Source: Enterobacter mori (GTDB taxonomy: Bacteria; Pseudomonadota; Gammaproteobacteria; Enterobacterales; Enterobacteriaceae). From it: a DNA stretch of 64,000 bases. The stretch lies in contig NZ_CP104285.1 in assembly GCF_025244905.1 (NCBI RefSeq), forward strand, positions 992,001 through 1,056,000, in the 5' to 3' direction. Positions 9,585 through 23,853 of this stretch are shown piece by piece. The first letter of the stretch is position 1; each line of letters starts with the position of its first letter. The position numbers and the translations under genes are program-made. The notes below the pieces were generated by a model. It was not told where the DNA came from and ran no database searches. It worked only from the letters and a program-made list of their open reading frames with translations.

Positions 9585-10559
9585 TTATTTAAACCCCACC
9601 ACCGGATGCTGCTGATACGGCGTCTCCAGCTCGGCAACCTGCTCCGGCGTTAGCGTGATATCCACCGCATTCAGCAGTTCGTCAAGCTGCTCTTCCCGGG
9701 ATGTGCCAATAATCGGCGCCGCGACGCCGCGCTTACCCAGCAGCCACGCCAGCGCCACCTGAGCGCGGGTGGCACCCGTATCGTCGGCGATCCCGGCTAA
9801 GCGTTCGGCAATCAATGCATCGCTAGCCTCTGTTCCTTCGTAGAGATTTTTTCCCACTTCATCCGAGACCAGACGGGCCGTGGTTTCACCCCACGGACGG
9901 GTTAAGCGGCCGCGTGCCAGCGGGCTCCACGGGATCACCGCCACACCCTCCTGATGGCACAGCGGCAACATTTCGCGCTCTTCTTCACGATAGATCAGGT
10001 TGTAGTGATCCTGCATGGTGACAAAGCGCGCCCAGCCGTGCTGCACCTGGAGATCCAGCGCCTGGGCAAACTGCGACGCGTGCATCGACGACGCGCCGAT
10101 GTAGCGCGCTTTACCGGCTTTCACCACGTCATTGAGCGCCTCAAGCGTCTCCTCGATCGGCGTGTTGTAATCCCAGCGGTGAATTTGCAGCAGGTCGACG
10201 TAATCCATGTTCAGACGCCTGAGGCTGTCATCAATGGAGCGCAGGATCTGCGCGCGAGAAAGGCCCTGAGGCAGGTCGCCCACCGGATAGTAGACCTTGG
10301 TGGCAACCACGATCTCATCCCGCCGGGAAAAGTCGCGCAGAGCACGGCCAACAATCTCCTCGCTGCTGCCATCGGAGTAGCTGTTGGCGGTGTCAAAGAA
10401 ATTAATACCGCCTTCAATGGCGCGTTTGATAATTGGACGACTGCTCTCTTCCGGCAGCGTCCAGGCGTGGTTTCCCCGATCCGGTTCGCCAAAGGTCATG
10501 CAGCCCAGGCAAAGTCGGGAAACCTTAAGGTCCGTTTTTCCTAACGTAGTGTATTGCAC
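9585..10559 (-). CDS. yajO: Aldo/keto reductase YajO
   Basis: A 324-residue NADPH-dependent aldo/keto reductase of the TIM-barrel superfamily. The catalytic residues are visible as FFDTANSYSDG (Asp and Tyr), VATKVYY (Lys) and LLQIHRWD (His). E. coli YajO has been linked to formation of 1-deoxyxylulose 5-phosphate from ribulose 5-phosphate, which would fit its place next to dxs. It is the last gene of the xseB-ispA-dxs-yajO run, about 64 bases after dxs. Confidence 0.93.
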   Translation of the reverse strand: MQYTTLGKTDLKVSRLCLGCMTFGEPDRGNHAWTLPEESSRPIIKRAIEGGINFFDTANSYSDGSSEEIVGRALRDFSRRDEIVVATKVYYPVGDLPQGLSRAQILRSIDDSLRRLNMDYVDLLQIHRWDYNTPIEETLEALNDVVKAGKARYIGASSMHASQFAQALDLQVQHGWARFVTMQDHYNLIYREEEREMLPLCHQEGVAVIPWSPLARGRLTRPWGETTARLVSDEVGKNLYEGTEASDALIAERLAGIADDTGATRAQVALAWLLGKRGVAAPIIGTSREEQLDELLNAVDITLTPEQVAELETPYQQHPVVGFK

Positions 10560-10623
10560 GGTTCCGCTCCTGCTGTTTTAAACATGAGGTTTAAGCATAG
10601 CAGGAGCGGAAAAGGGGGAGGGG

Positions 10624-12486
10624 TTATGCCAGCCAGCTGCGGATTTTGGCTTCGATACCTGCGGCATCCAGACCAATCGCCGCGCGGGCTTCGTCCTGCG
10701 TGCCTTGTGGAATGAAGTAATCAGGCAATCCAAGATTCAGCACCGGAACGGCTTTACGGTTTGCCATCAGCACTTCGTTTACGCCGCTGCCCGCGCCGCC
10801 CATGATGGCGTTTTCTTCCAGCGTGACCAGCACGTCGTGGCTTTCCGCCATGCTCAGGATCAGGGACTCATCGAGTGGCTTAACGAAGCGCATATCCACC
10901 AGCGTGGCATTCAGCGTTTCGGCCACTTTTGCCGCTTCCGGCATCAGCGTGCCGAAGTTCAGGATTGCCACTTTCTCACCGCGACGCTTCACCAGGCCTT
11001 TACCGATCGCCAGTTTTTCCAGCGGCTGAAGTTCAACGCCCAGGGCATTACCGCGCGGATAACGAACCGCGCTCGGACCGTCCTGATAGTGGTAGCCGGT
11101 AAACAGCATCTGGCGACATTCGTTCTCGTCGCTCGGCGTCATGATCACCATGTCCGGGATGCAGCGCAGGAAAGAGAGATCAAATGCCCCCTGGTGCGTC
11201 TGACCGTCGGCACCCACAATGCCCGCGCGGTCGATAGCAAACAGCACCGGCAGCTTCTGGATGGCAACGTCGTGAATAACCTGATCGTAGGCGCGCTGCA
11301 GGAAGGTGGAGTAAATTGCCACCACCGGCTTGTAACCACCAATCGCCAGACCCGCCGCAAACGTCACCGCGTGCTGCTCGGCGATGGCGACGTCAAAATA
11401 CTGGTCAGGGTATTTTTTGGAAAACTCGACCATGCCGGATCCTTCACGCATGGCGGGCGTCACAGCCATCAGCTTGTTGTCTTTGGCTGCGGTTTCACAC
11501 AGCCAGTCGCCGAAGATTTTCGAATAGCTCGGCATGCCGCCGCTGCTTTTTGGCAGACAGCCGCTGGTATGGTCAAATTTCGGAACCGCGTGGAAGGTGA
11601 TCGGATCTTTTTCCGCCGGTTCGTAGCCACGCCCTTTTTTGGTCATGATGTGCAGGAACTGCGGGCCTTTCAGGTCGCGCATGTTCTTGAGCGTGGTCAC
11701 CAGTCCCAGTACGTCATGGCCGTCGACCGGGCCGATGTAGTTAAAGCCCAGCTCCTCAAACAGCGTGCCCGGCACCACCATACCTTTAATGTGTTCTTCG
11801 GTACGCTTGAGCAGCTCCTTAATCGGCGGTACGCCGGAAAAGACTTTTTTGCCGCCTTCGCGCAGCGAGGAGTAAAGCTTGCCGGAAAGCAGCTGTGCCA
11901 GATGGTTGTTCAGCGCACCCACGTTCTCGGAGATCGACATTTCGTTATCGTTAAGGATAACCAGCATGTCCGGCTTGATATCACCCGCGTGGTTCATGGC
12001 TTCGAAGGCCATACCTGCGGTGATGGCACCGTCGCCAATCACGCAGACGGTACGGCGCTGTTTGTTCTCTTTTTCTGCGGCAACGGCAATACCGATGCCC
12101 GCAGAAATGGAGGTGGAGGAGTGACCGACGCTCAGCACGTCATACTCGCTCTCGCCGCGCCACGGGAACGGGTGCAGGCCGTCTTTCTGGCGAATAGTGC
12201 CAATTTTATCGCGACGACCGGTCAGAATTTTGTGCGGATAGGCCTGATGGCCTACATCCCAGATGAGCTGATCGAACGGCGTGTTATAGACGTAATGCAG
12301 CGCCACGGTCAGCTCAACCGTGCCAAGCCCGGAGGCGAAATGGCCGCTTGAGCGGCTAACGCTGTCGAGCAGGTAGCGACGCAGTTCGTCGCACAGCTTC
12401 GGCAGGCTCTCTTTCGGCAACAGGCGTAGCTCCTGGGTGGAGTCAACTAACGCCAGTGTCGGGTATTTGGCAATATCAAAACTCAT
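10624..12486 (-). CDS. dxs: 1-deoxy-D-xylulose-5-phosphate synthase
   Basis: Dxs joins pyruvate and glyceraldehyde 3-phosphate. It is the first step of the MEP isoprenoid route and also feeds thiamine and pyridoxal synthesis. The 620-residue protein has the thiamine diphosphate motif beginning [18 protein letters not shown] and ending LNDN, the catalytic glutamate region [15 protein letters not shown], and a C-terminal transketolase domain. ATG at 12486 is preferred to a TTG one codon earlier, matching E. coli. It follows ispA by 24 bases. Confidence 0.98.
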   Translation of the reverse strand: MSFDIAKYPTLALVDSTQELRLLPKESLPKLCDELRRYLLDSVSRSSGHFASGLGTVELTVALHYVYNTPFDQLIWDVGHQAYPHKILTGRRDKIGTIRQKDGLHPFPWRGESEYDVLSVGHSSTSISAGIGIAVAAEKENKQRRTVCVIGDGAITAGMAFEAMNHAGDIKPDMLVILNDNEMSISENVGALNNHLAQLLSGKLYSSLREGGKKVFSGVPPIKELLKRTEEHIKGMVVPGTLFEELGFNYIGPVDGHDVLGLVTTLKNMRDLKGPQFLHIMTKKGRGYEPAEKDPITFHAVPKFDHTSGCLPKSSGGMPSYSKIFGDWLCETAAKDNKLMAVTPAMREGSGMVEFSKKYPDQYFDVAIAEQHAVTFAAGLAIGGYKPVVAIYSTFLQRAYDQVIHDVAIQKLPVLFAIDRAGIVGADGQTHQGAFDLSFLRCIPDMVIMTPSDENECRQMLFTGYHYQDGPSAVRYPRGNALGVELQPLEKLAIGKGLVKRRGEKVAILNFGTLMPEAAKVAETLNATLVDMRFVKPLDESLILSMAESHDVLVTLEENAIMGGAGSGVNEVLMANRKAVPVLNLGLPDYFIPQGTQDEARAAIGLDAAGIEAKIRSWLA

Positions 12487-12510
12487 CAAAGGCTCATCGA
12501 GATAGGTTGT

Positions 12511-13410
12511 TTATTTATCACGCTGGATTATGTAGTCCGCTAGCGCTTCCAGTGCCGAGGTATCCAGCGATTGCGCGGCCAGCTGATTAAGCGACTGGCG
12601 GGCATCCTCTATCAGGTCCCGGGCTTTACGTTGGGCTTGCTCAAGACCCAGCAGGGCGGGGTAGGTACTTTTGCCAAGCTGCTGGTCCGCACCCTGACGT
12701 TTACCCAATGTTGCAGTATCGCCCACCACATCCAGAATGTCATCCTGAACCTGGAATGCCAGACCGATACTTTCTGCGTATCTGTCCAGAATCGGCAGGG
12801 CTTTGCGCCCGCGTTCGCCCGCGCTCAGCGCGCCCAGGCGAACGGCTGCACGAATGAGCGCACCCGTCTTATGACGGTGAATGCGCTCCAGCTGTTCCAG
12901 ATTAACCTGACGACCTTCCGCCTCTAAATCCAGCGCCTGACCGCCGCACATCCCGGCGACGCCGCTGGCCATTGCCAGTTCGGAGACCATCGCCAGACGG
13001 TCGCTATCGGCCACTTCCGCCATCGGTGCATCGCTTAAAATCGAGAATGCCAGCGTTTGCAGGGCATCACCCGCCAGAATCGCATTCGCCTCGCCAAACT
13101 TAATGTGGCAGGTTGGCTGACCGCGACGCAGATCGTCGTCGTCCATGGCCGGGAGATCGTCGTGGATCAGCGAATAGGCGTGGATGCACTCCACGGCGGC
13201 TGCCGGGGCGTCCAGGGTGTTATCGCTGATACCAAACATATTCCCCGTGGCGTACACCAGGAACGGGCGCAGGCGCTTTCCACCCAAGAGTGCGCCATAG
13301 TGCATGGCTTCAACCAGTGGAGTGTTCTGAAAAGGCTGCGGTTCAATGAAACGGCGCAGGGCATCATTGGCGCGAACAACGCGCGCCTGAAGCGCGTTAG
13401 CAAAATCCAT
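12511..13410 (-). CDS. ispA: Farnesyl diphosphate synthase (geranyltranstransferase)
   Basis: IspA condenses isopentenyl diphosphate with dimethylallyl and geranyl diphosphate to give farnesyl diphosphate for undecaprenyl, ubiquinone and heme O synthesis. The 299-residue all-helical protein carries the first aspartate-rich motif DDLPAMDDDDLRRG and the second, DDILD. Its ATG directly abuts the TAA of xseB, which implies coupled translation. Its product is used by CyoE encoded later in this window. Confidence 0.98.
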   Translation of the reverse strand: MDFANALQARVVRANDALRRFIEPQPFQNTPLVEAMHYGALLGGKRLRPFLVYATGNMFGISDNTLDAPAAAVECIHAYSLIHDDLPAMDDDDLRRGQPTCHIKFGEANAILAGDALQTLAFSILSDAPMAEVADSDRLAMVSELAMASGVAGMCGGQALDLEAEGRQVNLEQLERIHRHKTGALIRAAVRLGALSAGERGRKALPILDRYAESIGLAFQVQDDILDVVGDTATLGKRQGADQQLGKSTYPALLGLEQAQRKARDLIEDARQSLNQLAAQSLDTSALEALADYIIQRDK

Positions 13411-13653
13411 TTACTCGGCGTCCGGTGTGAAAGGCGTGGTTTTCGCGTCTTCGCTGTCGGAAAGCAGGATCTGCACGCGCTGCTCGGCCTGCTGCAGTTT
13501 AACCTGCCCCTGGCGCGCCAGCTGCACGCCACGTTCGAATTCGTTGAGCGCTTCTTCCAGCGGGAGATCGCCGCTCTCAAGACGGGTAACTATCTGCTCC
13601 AGCTCACTCAGCGCAGTTTCAAAACTGGCCGGTGCGTCGTTTTTCTTCGGCAT
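13411..13653 (-). CDS. xseB: Exodeoxyribonuclease VII small subunit
   Basis: XseB is the small subunit of exonuclease VII, which degrades single-stranded DNA from both ends with several XseB per XseA. The 80-residue helical protein contains [20 protein letters not shown] and [16 protein letters not shown], the family hallmark. It is the first gene of the operon running to yajO; the large subunit gene is not in this window. Confidence 0.97.
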   Translation of the reverse strand: MPKKNDAPASFETALSELEQIVTRLESGDLPLEEALNEFERGVQLARQGQVKLQQAEQRVQILLSDSEDAKTTPFTPDAE

Positions 13654-13831
13654 AGTGAATTGACTCTTATATTCTTCGCCCCATCATGGTAACGGACTCG
13701 GGGCAATTATCAAATAACGCGAGCGGCGCGATGGTGGTATACTTGCGCGCCTGGATGCAGCCACGGGTGTGGGCTGCTGTATTATTTTCCATTACAAGCC
13801 TTAATACGCTTGCCTAAGAAACATTGCCGCC

Positions 13832-15280
13832 ATGAAGTTTATCATTAAATTGTTCCCTGAAATCACCATCAAAAGCCAATCTGTGCGTTTGCGCTTTATT
13901 AAAATTCTCACCGGGAACATCCGTAACGTATTAAAGCACTACGACGAAACCCTCGCCGTGGTGCGTCACTGGGACCACGTGGAAGTACGCGCCAAAGACG
14001 AAAACAAACGTCTTGATATCCGCGACGCGCTGACCCGTATTCCGGGTATTCACCATATTCTGGAAGTGGAAGACGTCCCTTTCACCTCTATGCACGACAT
14101 CTTCGAAAAAGCGCTGGTCCAGTACCGCGACCAGATCGAAGGTAAAACCTTCTGCGTGCGCGTGAAGCGCCGCGGCAAGCACGAATTCAGCTCCATTGAA
14201 GTGGAACGTTACGTGGGCGGCGGTCTGAACCAGCACGTCGAGTCTGCGCGCGTGCGTCTGACCAACCCGGACGTGACCGTGAACCTGGAGATCGAAAACG
14301 ATCGCCTGCTGCTGGTAAAAGGCCGCTACGAAGGCATCGGCGGCTTCCCGATCGGCACTCAGGAAGACGTATTGTCGCTGATCTCCGGCGGCTTCGACTC
14401 CGGTGTCTCCAGCTATATGCTGATGCGTCGCGGTTGCCGTGTGCACTACTGCTTCTTCAACCTGGGCGGCGCGGCGCATGAAATCGGCGTTCGTCAGGTC
14501 GCACATTACCTGTGGAACCGTTTCGGCAGCTCGCATCGCGTGCGTTTTGTGGCAATCAACTTCGAACCTGTGGTCGGCGAAATCCTTGAGAAAGTAGATG
14601 ACGGCCAGATGGGCGTGGTGCTGAAGCGCATGATGGTGCGTGCGGCGTCTAAAGTGGCTGAACGCTACGGCGTGCAGGCGCTGGTCACCGGTGAAGCATT
14701 AGGCCAGGTTTCCAGCCAGACGCTGACCAACCTGCGTCTGATCGACAACGTGTCTGATACGCTGATCCTGCGTCCGCTGATCTCCCACGACAAAGAGCAC
14801 ATTATCGACCTGGCGCGCGAAATCGGCACCGAAGATTTTGCCCGTACTATGCCGGAATACTGCGGCGTGATCTCAAAAAGCCCAACGGTGAAAGCGGTGA
14901 AGGCGAAGATCGAAGCGGAAGAAGAGCACTTCGATTTCAGCATTCTGGAAAAAGTGGTGGCGGAAGCGTCCAACATTGATATCCGCGAGATTGCCCAGCA
15001 GACCGAGCAGGAAGTCGTTGAAGTTGAAACCGTGAGCGGTTTCGGCGCTAACGATGCGATCCTGGATATCCGCTCTATTGACGAGCAGGATGACAAGCCG
15101 CTGAAGGTTGAAGGTGTCGACGTGGTCTCTCTGCCGTTCTACAAGCTGAGCACCAAGTTTGGCGATCTCGACCAGAGCAAAACGTATCTGCTGTGGTGTG
15201 AGCGCGGGGTGATGAGCCGCCTGCAGGCGCTGTATCTGCGTGAGCAGGGCTTCGCGAATGTGAAGGTGTATCGCCCGTAG
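13832..15280 (+). CDS. thiI: tRNA 4-thiouridine / thiamine sulfur transferase ThiI
   Basis: ThiI makes 4-thiouridine at position 8 of tRNA and supplies sulfur for the thiamine thiazole ring. The 482 residues hold a ferredoxin-like N-terminal domain, a THUMP domain (about 60-165), a PP-loop ATP-pyrophosphatase domain ([12 protein letters not shown]) and a C-terminal rhodanese domain with LLWCERG, the persulfide cysteine corresponding to E. coli Cys456. Cys344 is in [10 protein letters not shown]. It is divergent from xseB across a 178-base spacer. Confidence 0.98.
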   Translation: MKFIIKLFPEITIKSQSVRLRFIKILTGNIRNVLKHYDETLAVVRHWDHVEVRAKDENKRLDIRDALTRIPGIHHILEVEDVPFTSMHDIFEKALVQYRDQIEGKTFCVRVKRRGKHEFSSIEVERYVGGGLNQHVESARVRLTNPDVTVNLEIENDRLLLVKGRYEGIGGFPIGTQEDVLSLISGGFDSGVSSYMLMRRGCRVHYCFFNLGGAAHEIGVRQVAHYLWNRFGSSHRVRFVAINFEPVVGEILEKVDDGQMGVVLKRMMVRAASKVAERYGVQALVTGEALGQVSSQTLTNLRLIDNVSDTLILRPLISHDKEHIIDLAREIGTEDFARTMPEYCGVISKSPTVKAVKAKIEAEEEHFDFSILEKVVAEASNIDIREIAQQTEQEVVEVETVSGFGANDAILDIRSIDEQDDKPLKVEGVDVVSLPFYKLSTKFGDLDQSKTYLLWCERGVMSRLQALYLREQGFANVKVYRP

Positions 15281-15286
15281 TTTCTC

Positions 15287-15362
15287 GCCCGGTGGCGCTT
15301 CGCTTACCGGGCCTACGGTACCGTGCATTTGTAGGCCGGGTAAGGCGTAGCCGCCACCCGGC
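15287..15362. repeat. Paired REP elements between thiI and yajL
   Basis: Inverted REP units (GCCCGGTGGCGCTTCGCTTA and GTAAGGCGTAGCCGCCACCC) lie between convergent genes and end in GGCTTTTTT, so the second unit probably also ends transcription. Confidence 0.9.
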
Positions 15363-15374
15363 TTTTTTCATGCA

Positions 15375-15968
15375 CTACTCTTCATAGTAGTTATAAATCC
15401 CCGCCGGCATCACCAGCGATGACGCCACTTCGTACGCCTTCTCGCGCCCGACCAGCAGATCAATAATCTTCAGCGCAAAATCAATCGCGGTGCCCGGCCC
15501 CTGGCTGGTGAGCAGGTTGACGCGCGGATCCCAGACGACGCGTTTATCCACCCAATGCTCTTCCGGGATCGTATTCTTAAGCCCCGGGAAGCCGGTCATG
15601 TTGCCGATGGGAAAGATATCGTGCGGCACCAGAACCGTTCCTGCTGCGGCACAGATAGCGGCGACGATGCGGCCGGATAAATGAAATTGACGCACGGTCT
15701 CGACCAGCAGCTGGCTGTCGCGAAAACACTCCGCGCCTTTCAGGCCACCAGGCAGCACGATGATGTCGTAATCTCCGTCAGCCACCTGTACCAGCGGTGC
15801 ATCCGCCAGGATTTTCACCCCGCGTGAACAGGTGATTGCCAGATTACCGTCGCTGGCGACGCTGGCGGTGGTGACCTTAATGCCGCCACGCACCATCAAA
15901 TCGATAGTGGTGACGGCTTCCATCTCTTCGCTACCAGGGGCGAGACAGATCAGTGCCGACGCGCTCAT
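15375..15968 (-). CDS. yajL: Protein/nucleic acid deglycase-type chaperone YajL (DJ-1/ThiJ family)
   Basis: YajL is a DJ-1 homologue with roles in oxidative stress and repair of glyoxal-type damage. The 197-residue protein keeps the reactive cysteine (residue 106 in AAICAAAG) and the early glutamate. The bases after the nucleophile differ from E. coli (CAAPATV there, CAAAGTV here). The ATG at 15968 matches E. coli and lies inside the end of panE, giving a 38-base overlap. A longer in-frame start exists but would extend further into panE. Confidence 0.95.
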   Translation of the reverse strand: MSASALICLAPGSEEMEAVTTIDLMVRGGIKVTTASVASDGNLAITCSRGVKILADAPLVQVADGDYDIIVLPGGLKGAECFRDSQLLVETVRQFHLSGRIVAAICAAAGTVLVPHDIFPIGNMTGFPGLKNTIPEEHWVDKRVVWDPRVNLLTSQGPGTAIDFALKIIDLLVGREKAYEVASSLVMPAGIYNYYEE

Positions 15969-16842
15969 ATTCACTCTCCTTACGTTTAACCAGATCATAC
16001 AGACGGGCGTTTTCCGGCACGGCGATGCCGTGCGCGCGGGCGCGTTTTAGCAGATAGCCAGTGATGTAGTCGATCTCCGTGTGGCGTAATGCCCGAACAT
16101 CCTGCAACATCGAGGAGATGTTTTCTGCCGTACTATCAATAACCTGCTCGACATAATAGCGCAAATCATCCGCCGAGGTATGCAGGCCTTCACGTTCAAT
16201 CACCGAGGCGACTTCTTCACACAGCGTGGCAATCTCATGAGGATGGTTTTTCAGCTCACCGTTCGGGCAGTCCCACAGCGCTGTCAGCGGATTGATCACG
16301 CAGTTCACCGCCAGTTTGCGCCACAGCTGAGGGCGGATGTTATTGTGCCAGGCGACGTCTGGCAGCACTTTCTGTAACACGTCCGCCAGATAACTGTAGT
16401 CGCCGTCCTGCTCGCGGGCCGGACCGATATGGGTTACGCCGCTGGCAACGTGGACGATGATGTTGCCATCCCGACGCGCGGCATGGGTGGTAATGCCCAT
16501 CAGCAGAGGCTGCGCGGTGCTTTTCAGTTCATCAAGGGTTCCCATGCCGTTGTGCAGCAGCAAAATGGGCGATGTCGGGGGGAGCTGGGCCGCCAGGGCT
16601 TTTACCGCATCTGAAACCTGCCACGCTTTCAGCGTGACCAGCAGCAGATCGCTTTGCGCCAGAAAATCCGGATCGTTGGCGGTAAGGGATTCGTTAAAGA
16701 TACTTCCGTCTTCATCAATCAGGTTTACACTGCAATAGGGCTGAGGCACGCGCAGCCAGCCCTGCACTTCGTGTCCGTGCTTACATAGCGCGGTCAGCCA
16801 TAGCTGACCCAGAGCGCCGCATCCGAGCACTGTAATTTTCAT
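15931..16842 (-). CDS. panE: 2-dehydropantoate 2-reductase
   Basis: PanE reduces ketopantoate to pantoate with NADPH in pantothenate and coenzyme A synthesis. The 303-residue protein opens with the nucleotide-binding GXGXXG variant [11 protein letters not shown]. The conserved lysine lies in [15 protein letters not shown]. It is upstream of and overlaps yajL on the minus strand. The start ATG is preceded by GAGGAAC. Confidence 0.97.
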   Translation of the reverse strand: MKITVLGCGALGQLWLTALCKHGHEVQGWLRVPQPYCSVNLIDEDGSIFNESLTANDPDFLAQSDLLLVTLKAWQVSDAVKALAAQLPPTSPILLLHNGMGTLDELKSTAQPLLMGITTHAARRDGNIIVHVASGVTHIGPAREQDGDYSYLADVLQKVLPDVAWHNNIRPQLWRKLAVNCVINPLTALWDCPNGELKNHPHEIATLCEEVASVIEREGLHTSADDLRYYVEQVIDSTAENISSMLQDVRALRHTEIDYITGYLLKRARAHGIAVPENARLYDLVKRKESEYERVGTDLSRPW

Positions 16843-16967
16843 TGTTCCTCCTCACCTGCAACTGCGCCAGGTGTTACGGCCTAAGTATAGCGCCGTCGAC
16901 TATGCTTTTGAGTTATGCCTTGTTGCGGGTATTATGCAACGCAACAAAAGTGAAGGGAGAAGAAAAG

Positions 16968-17459
16968 ATGCCATCTTTCGATATTGTTTCCGAAGTTGAT
17001 ATCCAGGAAGTTCGCAACGGCGTGGATAACGCAAGCCGTGAAGTTGAGTCTCGTTTTGATTTTCGTGGCGTTGAGGCGACGTTTGAGCTGAACGACGCAA
17101 ATAAGACCATTAAGGTACTGAGCGAGTCAGATTTCCAGGTTAACCAGCTGCTCGACATTCTGCGCGCCAAGCTGCTGAAGCGCGGCATTGAAGGTACCTC
17201 GCTGGACGTGCCGGAAGAGTTTGTCCACAGCGGCAAAACCTGGTTCGTGGAAGCGAAGCTGAAGCAGGGCATTGAGAGCGCGGTGCAGAAGAAGATCGTG
17301 AAGCTCATCAAAGACAGCAAGCTGAAGGTGCAGGCGCAAATCCAGGGCGAAGAGATTCGCGTGACCGGGAAATCTCGCGACGATCTGCAGGGCGTGATGG
17401 CGCTGATCCGCGGCGGCGATCTGGGACAGCCGTTCCAGTTCAAAAACTTCCGCGATTAA
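16968..17459 (+). CDS. yajQ: Nucleotide-binding protein YajQ
   Basis: A 163-residue member of the UPF0234/YajQ family. Relatives bind nucleotides, including cyclic di-GMP in Xanthomonas, and their role in enteric bacteria is unsettled. It starts [17 protein letters not shown] and ends [17 protein letters not shown] at 16968 has AAGGGAGAAG before it; the frame is open further upstream but without a good ribosome site. It is divergent from panE. Confidence 0.95.
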   Translation: MPSFDIVSEVDIQEVRNGVDNASREVESRFDFRGVEATFELNDANKTIKVLSESDFQVNQLLDILRAKLLKRGIEGTSLDVPEEFVHSGKTWFVEAKLKQGIESAVQKKIVKLIKDSKLKVQAQIQGEEIRVTGKSRDDLQGVMALIRGGDLGQPFQFKNFRD

Positions 17460-17463
17460 GACA

Positions 17464-17493
17464 AAAAAATGCCCGGTTCAACCGGGCATTTTT
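17464..17493. terminator. Bidirectional terminator between yajQ and yajR
   Basis: AAATGCCCGGTT and AACCGGGCATTT form a hairpin with A-runs on one side and T-runs on the other, serving both convergent genes. Confidence 0.9.
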
Positions 17494-18855
17494 CTAAGCT
17501 TTCAGGGCCTGCTCCACCTCGAAGCGGTTGGTCACCTTGCTGTCTATTTTAACGTAAGCGCTACGTTCCTCCGGAACTATCAGCACTTCTGTCACGCCTT
17601 CTTTTGCTTCCAGACGCTGTTTGAGCACATCACTGACGTCTATCTCTTCCGGAATTTCCACGCGCAGGCTGCTCACGTAGCGCGGCTCTTTCATGGTGCT
17701 GGCAACCAGCAGCCAGACCATCGCCAGCAGCGCACCGGCCAGGAACACGGTTTGCGAATCAAACAGGCCGTCCACCCAGCCGCCGAGCGAGCCGCCAATG
17801 GCCACCCCGAGGAACTGGCTGGTGGAGTAAATGCCCATTGCCGTACCCTTATAGCCTGCCGGAGACTCTTTACTGATAAGCGACGGCAGCAGCGCTTCCA
17901 TCAGGTTAAACGCCAGGAAGAACAGCTGTACGCCAGCAACCAGTTCCCAGAAGTGCGGGCCGGAGCCCCAGAGCACGATCTCGGCAATCAACAGCAGCGC
18001 CACGCAGCCCACGAAAACGCGCTTCATCTTGCGCTTCACTTCGGCGTAGATGATAAACGGCACCACGGAGATAAAGGAGATCAGCATCGTCACCAGATAG
18101 ATTTTCCAGTGCTCGGCGGCGGGGAAGCCCGCAGCGGCAAGCTGGCCGGGCAGGGCGACGAATGTGGACATAAGCAGAATGTGCAGGCACATAATACCGA
18201 AATTCAGCTTGAGCAGGCGCGGCTCGACAATCACTTTGCTAAAGCAACCTTTCACCATTCCTGATTCACGGTTCAGAACGTGGTTTTTGCTGTCCGGCAC
18301 CACCCACAGCGTAAGCGCGATCCCGATGGTCGCCAGCACGGCAATCATCCAGAACAGGGCGTGCAGCCCCAGTGTGTGGGTGATGATAGGGCCAAGCACC
18401 ATTGCAATCGCAAACGTCACGCCAAAGCTGACGCCGATAAAGGCCATTGCCTTGGTGCGGTTCTGCTCGCGGGTGAGATCTGACAGCAGCGCCATCACCG
18501 CGGCGGCAATCGCGCCGGAACCCTGAAGGGCGCGACCGAGAATAATTCCCCAGATGGAGTGGGAGAGGGCGGCAATTATGCTACCGAGTATAAAGACCAG
18601 CAGACCACCGACAATCAGTGGCTTACGACCAACGCGGTCCGAAAGCAGACCAAAAGGAATTTGAAATATCGCCTGGGCCAGACCGTAGATACCAATCGCC
18701 AGGCCAATCAACGCTTCACTGGCCCCCTGCAGCGCCATGCCGTACGTGGTCAGAACAGGCAGGACCATAAACATGCCAAGCATCCGTAGCGAGAAAACAG
18801 TCCCTAAACCCCAGGTCGCGCGCAGTTCGCCTGGCGTCATTTTGTAATCGTTCAT
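17494..18855 (-). CDS. yajR: Major facilitator superfamily transporter YajR
   Basis: A 453-residue inner-membrane transporter with twelve predicted helices, the motif A sequence DRVGRKPLIVGG between helices 2 and 3, and a C-terminal cytosolic ferredoxin-like (YAM) domain from about residue 385, as in the E. coli protein of known structure. The substrate is unknown. ATG at 18855 is chosen by match to E. coli and by GAGGTGG upstream; a GTG two codons earlier is possible. Confidence 0.95.
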   Translation of the reverse strand: MNDYKMTPGELRATWGLGTVFSLRMLGMFMVLPVLTTYGMALQGASEALIGLAIGIYGLAQAIFQIPFGLLSDRVGRKPLIVGGLLVFILGSIIAALSHSIWGIILGRALQGSGAIAAAVMALLSDLTREQNRTKAMAFIGVSFGVTFAIAMVLGPIITHTLGLHALFWMIAVLATIGIALTLWVVPDSKNHVLNRESGMVKGCFSKVIVEPRLLKLNFGIMCLHILLMSTFVALPGQLAAAGFPAAEHWKIYLVTMLISFISVVPFIIYAEVKRKMKRVFVGCVALLLIAEIVLWGSGPHFWELVAGVQLFFLAFNLMEALLPSLISKESPAGYKGTAMGIYSTSQFLGVAIGGSLGGWVDGLFDSQTVFLAGALLAMVWLLVASTMKEPRYVSSLRVEIPEEIDVSDVLKQRLEAKEGVTEVLIVPEERSAYVKIDSKVTNRFEVEQALKA

Positions 18856-18950
18856 TACCACCTCAGTTCAAAAGCAGGCACTAGTTTAGGCGGGGTGTTA
18901 ATTGCGGTAAATAGGTGTTTGTTTAATAGATATTACCGTCGTGCAAAACC

Positions 18951-19022
18951 GCGTCGGGTGGCGGCGATGCCTTACCCGACCTACCGATCCCGTAGGCCCG
19001 TGCAAGCGTAGCGCCGCCGGGC
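18951..19022. repeat. Degenerate REP pair between yajR and cyoE
   Basis: GTCGGGTGGCGGCGATGCCT and GCGTAGCGCCGCCGGGC are two inverted REP-like units with more mismatches than the other copies in the window. Confidence 0.75.
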
Positions 19023-19023
19023 A

Positions 19024-19056
19024 AAAAAAAAGCCAGGTGATTAACCCGGCTTTTTC
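19024..19056 (-). terminator. Terminator after cyoE
   Basis: On the minus strand AGCCGGGTT, a short loop and ACCTGGCT form a hairpin followed by a long T-run (the A-run at 19023-19031). Confidence 0.8.
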
Positions 19057-19068
19057 AATTCAGCACAC

Positions 19069-19956
19069 TTACCAGACGTAAGTGAGCAGGCTGTGTGAAT
19101 CTGGCACCATAAAATCTACGGACATCATCACGGAAAGCGAGGTGATGGCGACAATCGAGAACACAAACAGTTTGCGTGCCCACACTTTGTCATCTTCCAC
19201 CTTGTAACCGCGCAGCGCCATACCGAGCCACCAGACGCTCACTGCCGCCGCCACGGCCAGGTATTTATACCCGGCGTAGCCGCCCAGTGAGAGCATCAGC
19301 GTTGCCACGGCAAAGGCGATGATGTACAGCGTGATGTGGTTCTTGGCTACCGAAATGCCTTTCACGACCGGCAGGACCGGGATGTTCGCTGCCTGATAAT
19401 CCTTAAAGCGGAAAATCGCGATGGCATAGGAGTGCGGCATCTGCCACAGGCTAAAGATAGCCAGCAGGATCAGCGCACCGCTGTCGAACTCGTTCGTGAC
19501 GGCGCAGTAGCCAATCACCGGCGGCGCAGCGCCGGAGAGAGAACCAATCAGCGTGCCGTAGACGGAGTGACGTTTCATATACAGGCTGTAGACGCCCACA
19601 TACACCACGAACCCCATCACCCCCAGCCAGCAGGCCAGCGGGTTAGCTCCAAACCACAGCAGCATAAAGCCAGCAATACCCAGCAAGGTGGCGTACACCA
19701 GCGAGACGGAAGGGGCGATCAGGCCTTTCACCAGCACCCGATTTTTGGTCCTTTCCATCTTCTTGTCGATATCCATGTCGATGTAGTTGTTAAATACACA
19801 ACCGGACGCAACAACCAGTGACACACCGACCAGCGTGGAGATAAAGAGGGTGTAATCAATGCTGCCCTTAGAGGCCAGCAGGAACCCTCCGATCACGGAG
19901 ATCAGGTTGCCAAAGATGATGCCTGGTTTCGTTACTTGCAGGTATTGCTTAAACAT
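19069..19956 (-). CDS. cyoE: Protoheme IX farnesyltransferase (heme O synthase)
   Basis: CyoE attaches a farnesyl group to heme B to make heme O, the cofactor of the bo3 oxidase encoded upstream. The 295-residue integral membrane protein of the UbiA family has the prenyl-diphosphate motif [18 protein letters not shown] near residue 65 and a second aspartate-rich loop near [20 protein letters not shown] at 19956 matches E. coli; the frame is open further upstream into cyoD. It is the last gene of cyoABCDE. Confidence 0.97.
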   Translation of the reverse strand: MFKQYLQVTKPGIIFGNLISVIGGFLLASKGSIDYTLFISTLVGVSLVVASGCVFNNYIDMDIDKKMERTKNRVLVKGLIAPSVSLVYATLLGIAGFMLLWFGANPLACWLGVMGFVVYVGVYSLYMKRHSVYGTLIGSLSGAAPPVIGYCAVTNEFDSGALILLAIFSLWQMPHSYAIAIFRFKDYQAANIPVLPVVKGISVAKNHITLYIIAFAVATLMLSLGGYAGYKYLAVAAAVSVWWLGMALRGYKVEDDKVWARKLFVFSIVAITSLSVMMSVDFMVPDSHSLLTYVW

Positions 19957-19967
19957 ACTCGCCGCTC

Positions 19968-20293
19968 TTAGTGAACCATCATGTTGTAGTTGAGGTTCCA
20001 CATAATCCAGATGGAACCGACTACCAGGATAGCGATGATAATCACGGTAAAGATAAAGGCAGTCATATTCCAGCCTTCATCGGACTTGGTGTTCATGTGC
20101 AGGAAGCAAACCAGATGCACCAGAATCTGAATCACCGCAGTCACCAGGATTGCACCCAGGATAACCGGCTTAGACGCAGAACCGTTCATCACCATCCAGA
20201 ACGGGATCACCGTCAGGATGATCGACAGGATAAAACCTGTCATGTAGGTTTTTACGCTACCGTGGGAAGCGCCATGATCGTTTGAATGACTCA

Positions 20294-20294
<1 letters not shown>
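19968..20294 (-). CDS. cyoD: Cytochrome bo3 ubiquinol oxidase subunit IV
   Basis: A 108-residue subunit with three helices that helps assemble the CuB site of subunit I. It starts MSHSNDHG and overlaps the cyoC stop by one base (TAATG), so translation is coupled. Confidence 0.96.

Positions 20295-23853
<3,559 letters not shown>

Noticed and set aside
10705-12351. 548-codon open frame on the plus strand opposite dxs
   Set aside because: It is the complement of a highly conserved gene with strong codon bias; its translation is rich in His, Gln and Arg, with no domain or ribosome site.
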